Assembly: GCF_024054565.1 (NCBI RefSeq)
Contig: NZ_JAMXLR010000055.1
Location: forward strand, 186,001-250,000
Source of the DNA: Aeoliella straminimaris
GTDB taxonomy: Bacteria > Planctomycetota > Planctomycetia > Pirellulales > Lacipirellulaceae
Reading direction: 5' to 3'
DNA: 64,000 bases
Below, in pieces: positions 1 through 8,735 of the stretch. Within the stretch, counting starts at the first letter, position 1; each line of letters begins with the position of its first letter. A program made the translations under genes and the position numbers. Under the pieces are notes generated by a model. It saw only the letters and a program-made list of their open reading frames with translations. It was not told where the DNA came from and made no database searches.

Positions 1-127
1 TTTGCGGTTTTTCTGCCTCGTCAGGTCGGGTGGGATATGCGTAGAATTAAGGGTTAGTGACCTACTACCGCAACTTCCACGAACGGACCGGCAGCCAACC
101 CCGAATTCGCAGCACTGAGATTGATCG

Positions 128-874
128 ATGCCCGACTGGCCCCAGCACCTGGACCACTTATTCGAAGAGTGGCCCTACGAGTTTGGCGACGTCGCAGCCC
201 GCAAAGTGCAGGGTCGTGACGGTCGCGACGTCCTGCAATTGCGCATGGACATGGGCGTTCTGCAGCTAGAAGTGACCGGCCGGCCCGATGGGGGTCGTCC
301 CGGTGGTTGTGACAATTACATGGAATACCTGCAGCAGCTTGTCGCTGCCGAGGGCGAAGAGTTCGAACTGGACGATACGCGCTGTATCGAGATCGATCGC
401 GAGTTCGTACAGTACTATCATCGTCGCATCGCCTGGCTGTCGTTGGGCGATTTCGACCGCGCCGCTGCCGATGCCGATCACTCACTGGCATTGATGGACT
501 TTTCGTCGCTGCACGCACCCCACGCCGAATGGGCCGAGATGCACGAGCAGTATCGCCCCTTTGTGTTGTTCCATCGCACCCAGGCCGTGGCGCTGGCGGC
601 CCTGGAATTGCTCGACCCCACAAGTGCGGTGGAAGAAATCGAAGAAGGCTGCAAGCTGATCGAGAACTCCTACCGATTGCAGGGGGCCGAAGAAGAGGAT
701 CTGGCCGAGGACGAGTTCCTCGTGCGTCTAGGCGAGATGAAGACCTCGCTGGAAGAGCAATACGAGATCGAGCCGCCACTGGCCAAGCAACTAGCCGAGG
801 CCATTGCTCGCGAGCAATACGAATTGGCAGCGGAACTACGCGATCGCATCGCCCGGCATGGGGCCCGACGCTAA
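128..874 (+). CDS. UvrB/UvrC (UVR) motif-containing protein
   Basis: The encoded protein has 248 residues, is acidic and soluble, and has no signal peptide or membrane segment. The last 35 residues (LAEAIAREQYELAAELRDRI) form the helical hairpin of the UVR motif, which in UvrB, UvrC, McsA and ClpC-type proteins mediates protein-protein contact. The first 200 residues match no family I can name, and I see no nuclease or ATPase motif, so this is not UvrB or UvrC itself. The ATG at 128 is the only sensible start. The gene ends 5 bases before the end of the convergent ArfB gene. A role as an adaptor is an inference from the UVR motif only. Confidence 0.8.
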   Translation: MPDWPQHLDHLFEEWPYEFGDVAARKVQGRDGRDVLQLRMDMGVLQLEVTGRPDGGRPGGCDNYMEYLQQLVAAEGEEFELDDTRCIEIDREFVQYYHRRIAWLSLGDFDRAAADADHSLALMDFSSLHAPHAEWAEMHEQYRPFVLFHRTQAVALAALELLDPTSAVEEIEEGCKLIENSYRLQGAEEEDLAEDEFLVRLGEMKTSLEEQYEIEPPLAKQLAEAIAREQYELAAELRDRIARHGARR

Positions 875-879
875 AGCAA

Positions 880-1311
880 TCAGTCGTCGAATCGCGGCGT
901 GCGGCGACTCTGCTTCCGCTCCGATCGCGCTCGCTTCTCCTGCAATCTTCGCGCGTTGGCGGCGGCCGACTTTTTGCGCGGCTTGCGCGGCTTCGGCACA
1001 GCCACCGCTGCCAACACCAGTTGCCGCAGTTTCTCTAGGCAATCGTCCACGTTGCGGCGTTGTTCGCGATGCCGACTGCTGGAGAGCACCAACTCGCCTG
1101 CATCGTTGATCCGCTTGGCAAACAGCCGGCCAAACCGCGATTTGACGCCATTGGGCAGATAGATCGATGCCCCGTATTCCCACCGCAGCGTGGCCTTCGA
1201 GTTCACCTTGTTGACGTTCTGTCCCCCCGGGCCGGGGCTACGGGAGAAGGTGAGATTCAATTCGCTCCGCGGGATGGCGATCTCGTCGTTAATTGTCAGA
1301 TAATCTGCCAC
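880..1311 (-). CDS. arfB: ArfB-like peptidyl-tRNA hydrolase (class I release factor domain)
   Basis: This is a short RF-1-type protein that would release peptides from stalled ribosomes without a stop codon. The catalytic GGQ lies at residues 29-31 in the context SPGPGGQNVNKV, followed by the conserved KATLRW segment. The tail (KPRKPRKK and onwards) is very basic, as in ArfB/ICT1, where it enters the empty mRNA channel. The codon-recognition domains of RF1/RF2 are absent, which separates it from a true release factor. I chose the GTG at 1311; a TTG at 1338 in the same frame is possible. No clear ribosome-binding site marks either start. Confidence 0.85.
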   Translation of the reverse strand: MADYLTINDEIAIPRSELNLTFSRSPGPGGQNVNKVNSKATLRWEYGASIYLPNGVKSRFGRLFAKRINDAGELVLSSSRHREQRRNVDDCLEKLRQLVLAAVAVPKPRKPRKKSAAANARRLQEKRARSERKQSRRTPRFDD

Positions 1312-1350
1312 CGGACCACGGGGTAAGAAGTTGCACAACGAAGGGGGCGA

Positions 1351-2208
1351 TTATCTGGACCGTTCGGCCAAGGGTCGGTGCTCATCCTGCCTGACTGCAT
1401 CCACGCCGGCCACCAGGGACTGGTAGGTCTCGGCGAGCAGCGTCTGGTAGTCGGCGACCTCGATTTCGGCGCCCATCAATTCAACATCAAAGCACCCATT
1501 GTATCCCGCAAACTGCAGCGCGGCGACCGTTTCCCAGATGGGCAACACGCCATGCCCTAACGGGCATCGCTCTTGGGCGGCAGTTTGTGCGACGCGAGCG
1601 TCACCCAATTGCACCAGGGCCAGATGAGGGACTAGGTCGGCCACCAATGCGGGATCGTCCGCCAGTTCGGGAAAGTGGTAAAGATCGTACACCAGCTTCA
1701 CATGCGGCGACTGATACTGGCCAAGCAGTTCCAGAGCATCCTCCAGCGAGTTGAGAAATGTCCATTCGCGGGCGCAACTGGCATGCATTGGTTTGATGGC
1801 CAGGGTCACACCGGCCACTTCGGCCGCCATGAGCATTTCGTCCAGACCCTGGCGAAAAAGACGGTTACGGTGGGGACGAATATGGCTGTTTTGCCCGCCC
1901 GCCAGCACCACCAGGCAGTCGGCCTGCAGTCGCTCGGCAGCCCCCACCGCCGCCAGGGCGTCGCGAATGCTCTCGTCGAGCGTACGGCCATCGCCACCGG
2001 TAAAGCCACCGGCCCAGCTCAGCGAGCTGACGGTCAGGTCGGAATCGTCTAGCATCTCCCGAGCCCGAGCCTCGCCAAAGTCGTTCACTTTTCGTCGCCA
2101 GAGGCCAATCGAGTCGAAACCTGCCTTCTGGGCGTAATAAAGATCTTCGTCAAAGGTCCATCGATAAGTGGTCAGCTCGTTAACGGAGAAGTTGCAATCG
2201 AGGGGCAT
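1351..2208 (-). CDS. Sugar phosphate isomerase/epimerase family protein (xylose isomerase-like TIM barrel)
   Basis: The protein has 285 residues with the pattern of AP-endonuclease-2/xylose-isomerase-like TIM barrels: NELTTYRW at the start, then DLTVSSLSW, VYDLYHFPEL and FDVELMG near the end. These enzymes normally bind a divalent metal through Glu, Asp, His and Glu and isomerise or epimerise sugars or inositol derivatives. At the strand that usually carries the first metal Glu (LxxEPMH) this protein reads AIKPMH, a Lys, so the metal site may differ. The ATG at 2208 gives the family-like N-terminus; the frame stays open upstream to 2343, but that stretch is not protein-like. The substrate cannot be told. 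Confidence 0.75.
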   Translation of the reverse strand: MPLDCNFSVNELTTYRWTFDEDLYYAQKAGFDSIGLWRRKVNDFGEARAREMLDDSDLTVSSLSWAGGFTGGDGRTLDESIRDALAAVGAAERLQADCLVVLAGGQNSHIRPHRNRLFRQGLDEMLMAAEVAGVTLAIKPMHASCAREWTFLNSLEDALELLGQYQSPHVKLVYDLYHFPELADDPALVADLVPHLALVQLGDARVAQTAAQERCPLGHGVLPIWETVAALQFAGYNGCFDVELMGAEIEVADYQTLLAETYQSLVAGVDAVRQDEHRPLAERSR

Positions 2209-2253
2209 CGGGAAGAGTTTTCTTGGTTCGAGTCGCGAGTTGTCCCTGCTGAA

Positions 2254-2271
2254 GGGCCACCGCGGTGGCCC
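2254..2271. repeat. 18-bp perfect palindrome
   Basis: GGGCCACCGCGGTGGCCC reads the same on both strands. It lies 46 bases upstream of the isomerase start and about 300 bases upstream of the response regulator. It could be an operator for a dimeric regulator or a copy of a genome-wide palindrome; the window has no second copy that I noticed. Confidence 0.5.
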
Positions 2272-2513
2272 CAAGCCGAAGCTTGTAGCTTGCAAAGTAT
2301 GGGGAATTAGTGGAAAACAGACAACACTAATCCTACGATGCAACTTCTCCTCAGAATCCCCACCACCGATCGCACGAAAGTGGATATATTCGGTTTTATG
2401 TAAAGAATCCTCATCTACAAGGTTGTGTTTCTCCGCAGCCTGTTTTAGAGTTTGAATAGCTTACTTGGGGGGACTGCAGCTAGCGATCTGCTTACTGTAT
2501 TCGTGCCTGCACT

Positions 2514-2562
2514 TTCCAGCTTTGCACCCCACAAGAAGGGGGGTGGCCCTGGAGTGCTGGAA
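2514..2562 (+). promoter_or_regulatory. Possible 5' leader hairpin before the response regulator
   Basis: TTCCAGC (2514-2520) pairs with GCTGGAA (2556-2562), and inside it CACCCC (2525-2530) pairs with GGGGTG (2540-2545). The structure ends just before AAGGACC, the probable ribosome-binding site for the ATG at 2578, so it could affect translation. No known riboswitch is recognised. Confidence 0.3.
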
Positions 2563-2577
2563 TAAGGACCAAACAGC

Positions 2578-3210
2578 ATGGCGATCAAGGTGCTGGTGGT
2601 CGACGACCACCCGGTCGTCAGGATCGGCGTCAAACAACTAACGTCTGGAACCGACATTCATGTCGTGGCCGAGGCGGAGAACGGCGCTGAAGCCATCGAA
2701 TCGACCAAGAAGATGCAGATCGACTTGGTCCTGCTCGACGTTCGTATGCCCGAGGTCGACGGCCTGCGGTGTCTAGCGGAGATTCGCAAACTCAAGCCGC
2801 AACTGCCGGTCTTGATGTTCTCGGCTTACGACTCTCCAACCTACATCGCTCGCGCTGTAGCTTTGGGGGCTTCAGGGTATCTGACCAAGTCGGTGAAACG
2901 CGACGCCCTGATCGGCGCCATTACCGAGGTTGCCGGCGGAGGTACCGCCTGGTCGCGCGACGATTTACGCCGTGCCTCGGGGCCGGTGGGTGATCCCGAC
3001 ACCGAAATCGATCTGGAAGTGCCCCTGACGCGGCGCGAGATGGAAGTGCTCAAACAACTGGCGTTCGGCCTGACAAACAAGGAAATCGCCGAGGCGCTGG
3101 GGATCAGCTACGAGACGGTCAAGGAACATGTGCAGCATGTGCTCCGGAAGCTGGGTGTCTCCGATCGCACGCAAGCCGCCGTGTGGGCCGTGCGCAAGGG
3201 CCTGGCGTAG
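2578..3210 (+). CDS. NarL/FixJ-family response regulator (receiver + LuxR HTH)
   Basis: The 210-residue protein has a receiver domain (about 1-120) with the acidic pair after VLVVD, a phospho-acceptor Asp in LVLLDVRMPE and a Lys in LTKSVKRD. A LuxR-type helix-turn-helix follows (about 145-210: LTRREMEVLKQLAFGLTNKE, then IAEALGISYETVKEHVQHVL). It would be a DNA-binding transcription factor switched by phosphorylation. No partner histidine kinase is adjacent; the next gene, 97 bases downstream on the same strand, is an AAA+ ATPase. AAGGACC precedes the ATG. Confidence 0.93.
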   Translation: MAIKVLVVDDHPVVRIGVKQLTSGTDIHVVAEAENGAEAIESTKKMQIDLVLLDVRMPEVDGLRCLAEIRKLKPQLPVLMFSAYDSPTYIARAVALGASGYLTKSVKRDALIGAITEVAGGGTAWSRDDLRRASGPVGDPDTEIDLEVPLTRREMEVLKQLAFGLTNKEIAEALGISYETVKEHVQHVLRKLGVSDRTQAAVWAVRKGLA

Positions 3211-3307
3211 CCGTTGCCCCTGCGGACGCCGCTTGCAGTCCTCCCACGTGGCGAGATAATCAAAGGGTACAGTTTCCCGCCACGTTCTCGCCTCCTGCTC
3301 GCTCGTC

Positions 3308-5023
3308 ATGGCCGACTACGACCTGCCTTCGCGGCCATCGCTGTTCAGCCGCACGCTTCGCGATTGCCGGAAGCTGTATGTCTCGAGCGGAGAGCTCTGC
3401 GAACGGGACTACCCACAGCTCATCGATCGTACCGATGGCAAATTTGTTGCACTGATGGACGACCTGCATCGAGCTTTGGTGCTGAAAATCTACCTCTCGA
3501 TCTGCGAAGCCGACAAGAGATGGTCCAAGAACGAGCGGTTTCTAGCCGAGGTGCTCTGCCACCACTTGTGGGGGCAATGGATTTCCGGCGAGAAGCTCAA
3601 CGAAACAATGAAGCACGCCTCGGGCGAGTCATCCAAACTCACCTGGTACAGCATGGTGCGTCCGTTCGAGCGGATCAGGCCGCTACGCGATCGCGTGGGC
3701 CAGCTTGATACCATCGTGGCCCGGCTGTGCAACATCGTGGCCCGCGCCGATGGGGTGATGCGCGAGCCCGAGGCCGCCATCGTCCGCTCGATTCAACTTA
3801 AGCTGGATAGCCACCTGAAACACCGCCCGTTGGACGACGCGGAGCCGGAAAACCCCGCCGACCTTGGCGAAAGTGCGCAGGCCATCGAGCAGATGCGGCG
3901 CGAAGCGGACGATGGCATCTACGTGCCGAGGCCCACTTCGCAAGCCAACCGTAAGTTCAAAAAGCGAAACACCACTCCGGCGGAGAAGGTTGCCATCACC
4001 AAGCCGGCGGAACCTGAACTGACGGTCGAAGAGGCGCTCGACGAACTCGATAACCTGATTGGCTTGGGCGAGATCAAGCACGAGGTCCGTTCACTCACCA
4101 ACTTTCTCAAGCTGCAGCAAAAGCGTACCGCGGCAGGCCTGCCCGAGACCGACATCAGCCTGCACATGGTGTTCACCGGCAACCCGGGTACCGGTAAGAC
4201 AACCGTCGCCCGCATCATAGGGAAGATCTACCGGGCGTTGGGCGTACTGGAAAAGGGCCATTTGGTGGAGACCGACCGTTCGGGCCTGGTGGCCGAATAC
4301 GCCGGACAGACTGGTCCGAAGACCAACAAGAAGGTCGAAGAGTCGCTAGATGGTATCTTATTTGTCGACGAGGCCTACAGCCTGATCGCCTCGCGGAGTG
4401 AAGATCCCTACGGGCATGAAGCGGTGCAGGCGCTCTTGAAACGGGCAGAGGACGATCGCGAGCGACTGGTCGTGATCCTGGCTGGCTATCCCGACGAAAT
4501 GCAGGAGCTGCTGGAATCGAACCCAGGCCTGTCGTCCAGGTTCAACCGCAAGCTGCACTTTGTGGACTACACGCCGCTGGAGCTGTCCGGCATCTTTGGG
4601 CTGTTCTGCAAAAAGAACCGCTACGAACTCACCCCCGCGGCGCGGCTCCGTGTCATCCAGTGGCTCACCTGGCACTACGACCGTCGCGACCGCCATTTCG
4701 GCAACGGCCGCGCGGCCCGTAACCTGTTCGAGCAAGCGATCCGCAACATGGCAAACCGGCTGTCGTCGCTCAAGGAAATCTCGCCAGAGCAACTGCAATT
4801 ACTGGAAGGCCCCGATATCGATTACGGCGAAATCCCGACCGACGTGTACGTGCCGCTCGACGACCCGACGTGCAAGATTCACGTCCTGTGCGAGGCCTGC
4901 AAGCACGAGAAAGACGTGCCCGCCAAGTTCCTCGGTCGCAAAGTGGTGTGCCCCAAGTGCAACGCCCAATTTACCATCGAGTGGGCCACGCTGGCCACGA
5001 CAACCGGCGAACCAGCTCCTTAG
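3308..5023 (+). CDS. CbbX/CbxX-CfxQ-type AAA+ ATPase with TerB-like N-terminus and C-terminal zinc ribbon
   Basis: The 571-residue protein has three parts. Residues of about 50-175 are helical and contain a TerB-like stretch (ARADGVMREPEAAIVRSI). Residues of about 245-500 are an AAA+ module of the CbxX/CfxQ family, with Walker A GNPGTGKTT near 291-299, Walker B GILFVDEAY near 348-356 and the sensor region LVVILAGYPDEMQELLESNP. The last 50 residues carry two CxxC pairs (CEAC, CPKC) in a short zinc ribbon. CbbX remodels red-type Rubisco, and related ATPases serve in type VII secretion (EccA), but no Rubisco or ESX gene lies here, so the target is unknown. It may be co-transcribed with the preceding response regulator. 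Confidence 0.88.
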   Translation: MADYDLPSRPSLFSRTLRDCRKLYVSSGELCERDYPQLIDRTDGKFVALMDDLHRALVLKIYLSICEADKRWSKNERFLAEVLCHHLWGQWISGEKLNETMKHASGESSKLTWYSMVRPFERIRPLRDRVGQLDTIVARLCNIVARADGVMREPEAAIVRSIQLKLDSHLKHRPLDDAEPENPADLGESAQAIEQMRREADDGIYVPRPTSQANRKFKKRNTTPAEKVAITKPAEPELTVEEALDELDNLIGLGEIKHEVRSLTNFLKLQQKRTAAGLPETDISLHMVFTGNPGTGKTTVARIIGKIYRALGVLEKGHLVETDRSGLVAEYAGQTGPKTNKKVEESLDGILFVDEAYSLIASRSEDPYGHEAVQALLKRAEDDRERLVVILAGYPDEMQELLESNPGLSSRFNRKLHFVDYTPLELSGIFGLFCKKNRYELTPAARLRVIQWLTWHYDRRDRHFGNGRAARNLFEQAIRNMANRLSSLKEISPEQLQLLEGPDIDYGEIPTDVYVPLDDPTCKIHVLCEACKHEKDVPAKFLGRKVVCPKCNAQFTIEWATLATTTGEPAP

Positions 5024-5083
5024 GTAGAACGGCATTTGCTGAGTCAATGGAGCGCCACGACGGCGGCAAACGCAAACCGATCG

Positions 5084-6319
5084 CTAGACGCTATCCCCCG
5101 CCAGCCATCCTGTGCTGAAGGCAGCCTGGAAGTTGTAACCGCCGATGGGGCCGTCGATGTCGAGCACCTCGCCCACCAGGTACAGCCCCGGTGTGCACTT
5201 GCTCTGCATATCGCGCGAATCGACCTCGGAGAGCGACACGCCGCCGGCGGTTACCTCGGCCTTGGCGAAGCCCAGCGTCCCGTTAACATCGAACTTGCTG
5301 CGTTTGATCTGGTCGATCAAACTCTGACGTTCCGCCTTGCTGAGTTCGGCCGCCACGCGATCGAGTGGCACACCAGCCTGAACCACCAGGGCGTCCGCCA
5401 GCCGCGTGGGGAGCCACTCGGCCACGAGGCCGCGAATCACACGCCGGCCACTGAGTTGGCGAAGCTCGTCGAGCAACTGCTCTTGCGTCCGGTCGGGAAG
5501 AAAATCGCACACCACCTGCAGTCCAGCGCTGCGGGCGTGGGCAGTCACCTCGCGACTGAGGTCCATGGCCACCGGGCCCGACAGCCCGATGTGGGTGAAC
5601 AACAGCGATCCGCGGCGGGCGGCCAGGGGCTTTCGTTCGCCGGGTTTGGTAATCGACACGCCGACATCCGGCAGCGTCAGCCCGGAGAGTTCGTGTGCCC
5701 AATCGTCGGTGGTCTTCAGCGGCACCAGGGCAGGGCGGGGCGGCACGATCGAATGCCCCAGCGACTTGGCCCAGGCATAACCATCGCCGGTCGTGCCACA
5801 GCCGGGATACGACTGCCCGCCAGTGGCGAGCACCACACTGCGGCAGTGATACTCGTCTGCATCCGTTGAAACAACGAAGCCATCCACCGCAGGCTCGATG
5901 CCAGTAACGGCCACACCGAGAACGAGCTTGGCGCCGGCACGCTGAAACATCCCCAGCAGCGTTCGCTGTACATCGAGCGCGCGGTTGCTGGTGGGGAACA
6001 CCTTGCCGGTCGATTCGACCTTCGTAGCGAGGCCTTCGACGTGGAAGCGGTCGACTAGTTCTTCGGGACCGAGGGCCGCGAGCGGGCTGCGGAGAAAGCG
6101 GGCTTGGTGACGCGGGAAGGCGTCGGTCAGCGTGCGACGGTCGGCAGCGTGCGTGAGGTTGCACCGGGTACCGCCCGACATCAGAATCTTCACGCCCGGC
6201 TTGGTGTTTTTCTCGAGCAGCAGCACTCGCTTGCCACGCTCGGCGGCACGAATGGCAGCCATCAATCCGGCCGCACCGGCGCCAACGACGATTACCTCGT
6301 TCGCTGCATCACTCTTCAC
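5084..6319 (-). CDS. NAD(P)/FAD-dependent oxidoreductase, HI0933/YhiN (BaiN-like) family
   Basis: This 411-residue flavoprotein starts with a Rossmann FAD site (VIVVGAGAAGLMAAIRAAERG), then the family signature KILMSGGTRCNLT. It also has ATGGQSYPGCGTTGDG in the middle and DIDGPIGGYNFQAAFSTG at the C-terminus, both typical of the HI0933-like family. The length is normal. The biochemical substrate of this family is mostly unknown; BaiN of gut clostridia reduces bile-acid intermediates, but that cannot be assumed here. The start codon at 6319 overlaps the end of the upstream RNase III gene by 11 bases, so the two are probably translated from one mRNA. Confidence 0.9.
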   Translation of the reverse strand: MKSDAANEVIVVGAGAAGLMAAIRAAERGKRVLLLEKNTKPGVKILMSGGTRCNLTHAADRRTLTDAFPRHQARFLRSPLAALGPEELVDRFHVEGLATKVESTGKVFPTSNRALDVQRTLLGMFQRAGAKLVLGVAVTGIEPAVDGFVVSTDADEYHCRSVVLATGGQSYPGCGTTGDGYAWAKSLGHSIVPPRPALVPLKTTDDWAHELSGLTLPDVGVSITKPGERKPLAARRGSLLFTHIGLSGPVAMDLSREVTAHARSAGLQVVCDFLPDRTQEQLLDELRQLSGRRVIRGLVAEWLPTRLADALVVQAGVPLDRVAAELSKAERQSLIDQIKRSKFDVNGTLGFAKAEVTAGGVSLSEVDSRDMQSKCTPGLYLVGEVLDIDGPIGGYNFQAAFSTGWLAGDSV

Positions 6320-7064
6320 CGTCGTCGTCCAAAGGCGCTTCGTCCTCGTACGGTGCGTTGTCGCCGCGGAGTCCGTAGATGGCGTTGGCGGCGGCCCGCT
6401 GCTCCGACTCCTTCTTGCTCTTTCCCCAGGCGGGGGCGAACCGCTGCGGACCGATCTCGGCCGCTATCTGGAAGCACTTGCAGTGGTCCGGCCCTTTTTC
6501 GTCCAGCAAACGATAGTTGGGCGTCACGCCGTGCTCGCGCTGGGCCAGTTGCTGCAACTGCGACTTGTAGTTGCGGCCCATTTCGCCGGCCTCGGCCAGG
6601 TCAATCTCGGGTTCCATGCACCGTTCGACGAACTCCTTGGCGGCTTCCTGCCCGCCATCGAGAAAGATGGCTGCCACCAGGGCTTCGAACACCGCGGCCA
6701 GCACGCTGGAGGGTACCTCGGGGTGGGTGGTCATCCCTTTGCCGAGGATCAGAAACTCCTCGAGCCCCATAGCAGTGCTGACTTTGGCGCAAGTTTGGCG
6801 GCTGACGACGATCGACTTCAGCCGGGTCAGCTCGCCCTCGAGATGCTCGGGAAAGTCGCGATACAACCGTTCGCACACCACGGCACCCAAAATGGCGTCG
6901 CCCAGGAACTCCATCCGCTCGTTCGATGCGAGCCGATTCTCGGCACCCGAAGCATGGGTGAGGGCCGATTCCAGAAACTGGCGATTTACAAACGTGTAGC
7001 CCAGCCGCGCTTCGCACGCGTCATACCGTGGCTGCACCTCGTCCGAGGCATTAACTGTCGACAT
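6309..7064 (-). CDS. rnc: Ribonuclease III
   Basis: The enzyme cleaves double-stranded RNA in rRNA and mRNA maturation. The RNase III signature NERMEFLGDAILGAVV is present with the catalytic Glu/Asp set (ERMEFLGD and later the FEALVAAIFLDGG stretch). A double-stranded RNA-binding domain follows (NYKSQLQQLAQREHG to SKKESEQRAAANAIYGL). The 251-residue form starting at 7064 (MSTVNASDEV) fits the family; the frame is open to 7145, but the added residues are arginine-rich and unlike RNase III. It is followed by an overlapping flavoprotein gene. The acidic tail (DEAPLDDDGEE) is a small extra. Confidence 0.95.
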   Translation of the reverse strand: MSTVNASDEVQPRYDACEARLGYTFVNRQFLESALTHASGAENRLASNERMEFLGDAILGAVVCERLYRDFPEHLEGELTRLKSIVVSRQTCAKVSTAMGLEEFLILGKGMTTHPEVPSSVLAAVFEALVAAIFLDGGQEAAKEFVERCMEPEIDLAEAGEMGRNYKSQLQQLAQREHGVTPNYRLLDEKGPDHCKCFQIAAEIGPQRFAPAWGKSKKESEQRAAANAIYGLRGDNAPYEDEAPLDDDGEE

Positions 7065-7310
7065 TCGCCCTAAATCCCGCCGGAGCGGCGGTCGCGAAGC
7101 TGCGCCTGACGGCCTCAGCCACGTGACTGTCACTCCGAACTGCAAGACACGAAAAGATAGTTGTCCGATTTTCTAGCAGCATAAGCACCCCTGCCGCCAT
7201 AGTCAACTCAAAGCGGACGGGCGATTTGGACGGTTCTGGGCGTTTACGGTGCGACGGATGGCAACTAAACTGCCTAACTCCTGCCCTCTAGACGATTTAT
7301 CGCGACTTGC

Positions 7311-8720
7311 ATGTTGATCAACACCCTGCTACTGCCCGAGCTGCGCGAGATGCTTGCCTCCGGCGACGAGCAGGGACTGCGCGAATTCGCCTCGGCAATA
7401 CACCCGGCTCGGGCGGCCGAGTTCATGGAGGGACTATCCCCCCAGGAAGCGTGGGACGTGCTGCAGGCGTCCGATTCGGCCAAGCAGGCCGAGGTGTTCG
7501 GCTTCCTGCCCGATAGCATGAAGGTCGAGATCCTCGAAACGGTCAATCCGGCGGAGACCTCGCCACTGGTGGCAGACCTGCCGGCCGACGACCGCGTGGA
7601 TCTGATCAGCGACGTCCACCCCGATGTGGTGGAAGAGATGCTACCGTTGCTGCCAGCGGCCGAGCGACGGGAGACGCTGCGGCTGATGGAGTTCCCCGAG
7701 GGAACTGCCGGTAGTGTGATGACCACGGAGGTAGCGCGGCTGGGTGAGAACCTGACAGTGCACCAGGCCCTGGAAGAGATTGCCCGCCAGAGCGAAGACC
7801 TGGAGACGGTGTATTACAACTACATCGTCGACGAAGACAACCGTCTCCGCGGACTGATTTCCGCGCGACAACTGGTGACGCACTTCGGCAAGCCCGACAC
7901 GCGAATATCCGAGCTGATGCAACGCGACATCGTCACCGTGCAGGCCACCGACGACCAGGAAACGGTGGCCGCCAAAGTGGCGAGCTTCGACTTCATCGCC
8001 ATTCCCGTGGTCGACGAGCAACAACACCTGCTGGGAATCATCACGCACGACGACATCATCGACGTGTTGCGAGAGGAAGCCACCGAAGACGCCCACATGG
8101 CGGCGGCCGTCGATCCGCTGGACGACAGCTATCTGGAAACGCACTGGTTCACGCTTGCCTGGAAGCGCGGCATCTGGATTGGCATCCTCTTCCTGGCAGC
8201 CTTGCTCACCGCCCTGGCGCTACAGAACTACGAAGCGGAGTTTCAGAAAGTCTCCTGGCTGGTGCTGTTCATTCCGCTAGTCATCTCCAGCGGTGGCAAT
8301 TCGGGCAGCCAATCGGCCACGCTGGTGATTACCGCCATGACGCACGGCGACGTGAAGCTGTCCGACTGGTGGCGGGTGATCCGCCGTGAACTTGCCATGG
8401 GACTGTGCCTGGGTTCATCGCTGGCGGCCGCCGGCTACATTTGTGCCGTGATACTGCTGAAGGGCTTTGCGCCAGAGGATGCGTCCGGGCAACCGATATT
8501 CGAGGTGCCGACGTTTGCCGAGGTGCTGGTGATCCCCATCACACTGGTGATGGTGGTGATCTGTGGCACGCTGTGCGGAGGTACGCTGCCAATGGTGTTC
8601 CGCCGCTTGGGGCTCGATCCGGCATTGATGAGCAACCCGTTCGTGGCGGGCATCATCGACATCGCCGGCATCGTCATCTACATGAATGTCGCCGTAATCA
8701 TGCTCGACTCGTTGAGCTAG
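7311..8720 (+). CDS. mgtE: Magnesium transporter MgtE
   Basis: The 469-residue protein has the standard MgtE layout: a cytoplasmic N domain of alpha-helical repeats (1-125), a CBS pair (about 130-255, with SVMTTEVARL and IDVL ending the second CBS) and a C-terminal membrane domain of about five helices (280-469). That domain contains the conserved SSGGNSGSQSATL pore segment. MgtE is a homodimeric Mg2+ channel gated by Mg2+ bound to the N/CBS domains. No M-box riboswitch is visible in the 246 bases upstream. It ends 15 bases from the end of the convergent small gene. Confidence 0.95.
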   Translation: MLINTLLLPELREMLASGDEQGLREFASAIHPARAAEFMEGLSPQEAWDVLQASDSAKQAEVFGFLPDSMKVEILETVNPAETSPLVADLPADDRVDLISDVHPDVVEEMLPLLPAAERRETLRLMEFPEGTAGSVMTTEVARLGENLTVHQALEEIARQSEDLETVYYNYIVDEDNRLRGLISARQLVTHFGKPDTRISELMQRDIVTVQATDDQETVAAKVASFDFIAIPVVDEQQHLLGIITHDDIIDVLREEATEDAHMAAAVDPLDDSYLETHWFTLAWKRGIWIGILFLAALLTALALQNYEAEFQKVSWLVLFIPLVISSGGNSGSQSATLVITAMTHGDVKLSDWWRVIRRELAMGLCLGSSLAAAGYICAVILLKGFAPEDASGQPIFEVPTFAEVLVIPITLVMVVICGTLCGGTLPMVFRRLGLDPALMSNPFVAGIIDIAGIVIYMNVAVIMLDSLS

Positions 8721-8735
8721 AGCGACTGGGGGCGA

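Larger units (their letters stand above)
2209..2577. other. Intergenic region between divergent isomerase and response regulator genes
   Basis: This 369-base gap separates two divergently transcribed genes and holds no credible ORF. It contains an 18-base perfect palindrome (2254-2271), a smaller inverted repeat AAGCT-TGT-AGCTT (2279-2291) and a hairpin just before the response regulator (2514-2562). These are listed separately. Confidence 0.5.

Noticed and set aside
5036..5869. Plus-strand open frame of 277 codons
   Set aside because: It is the antisense of the flavoprotein gene, whose motifs are clear; the plus-strand translation has no domain and an antisense-type composition.
7065..7310. 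Magnesium (M-box) riboswitch before mgtE
   Set aside because: The conserved M-box blocks are not visible in this stretch, and regulation of MgtE by its own CBS domains is sufficient.
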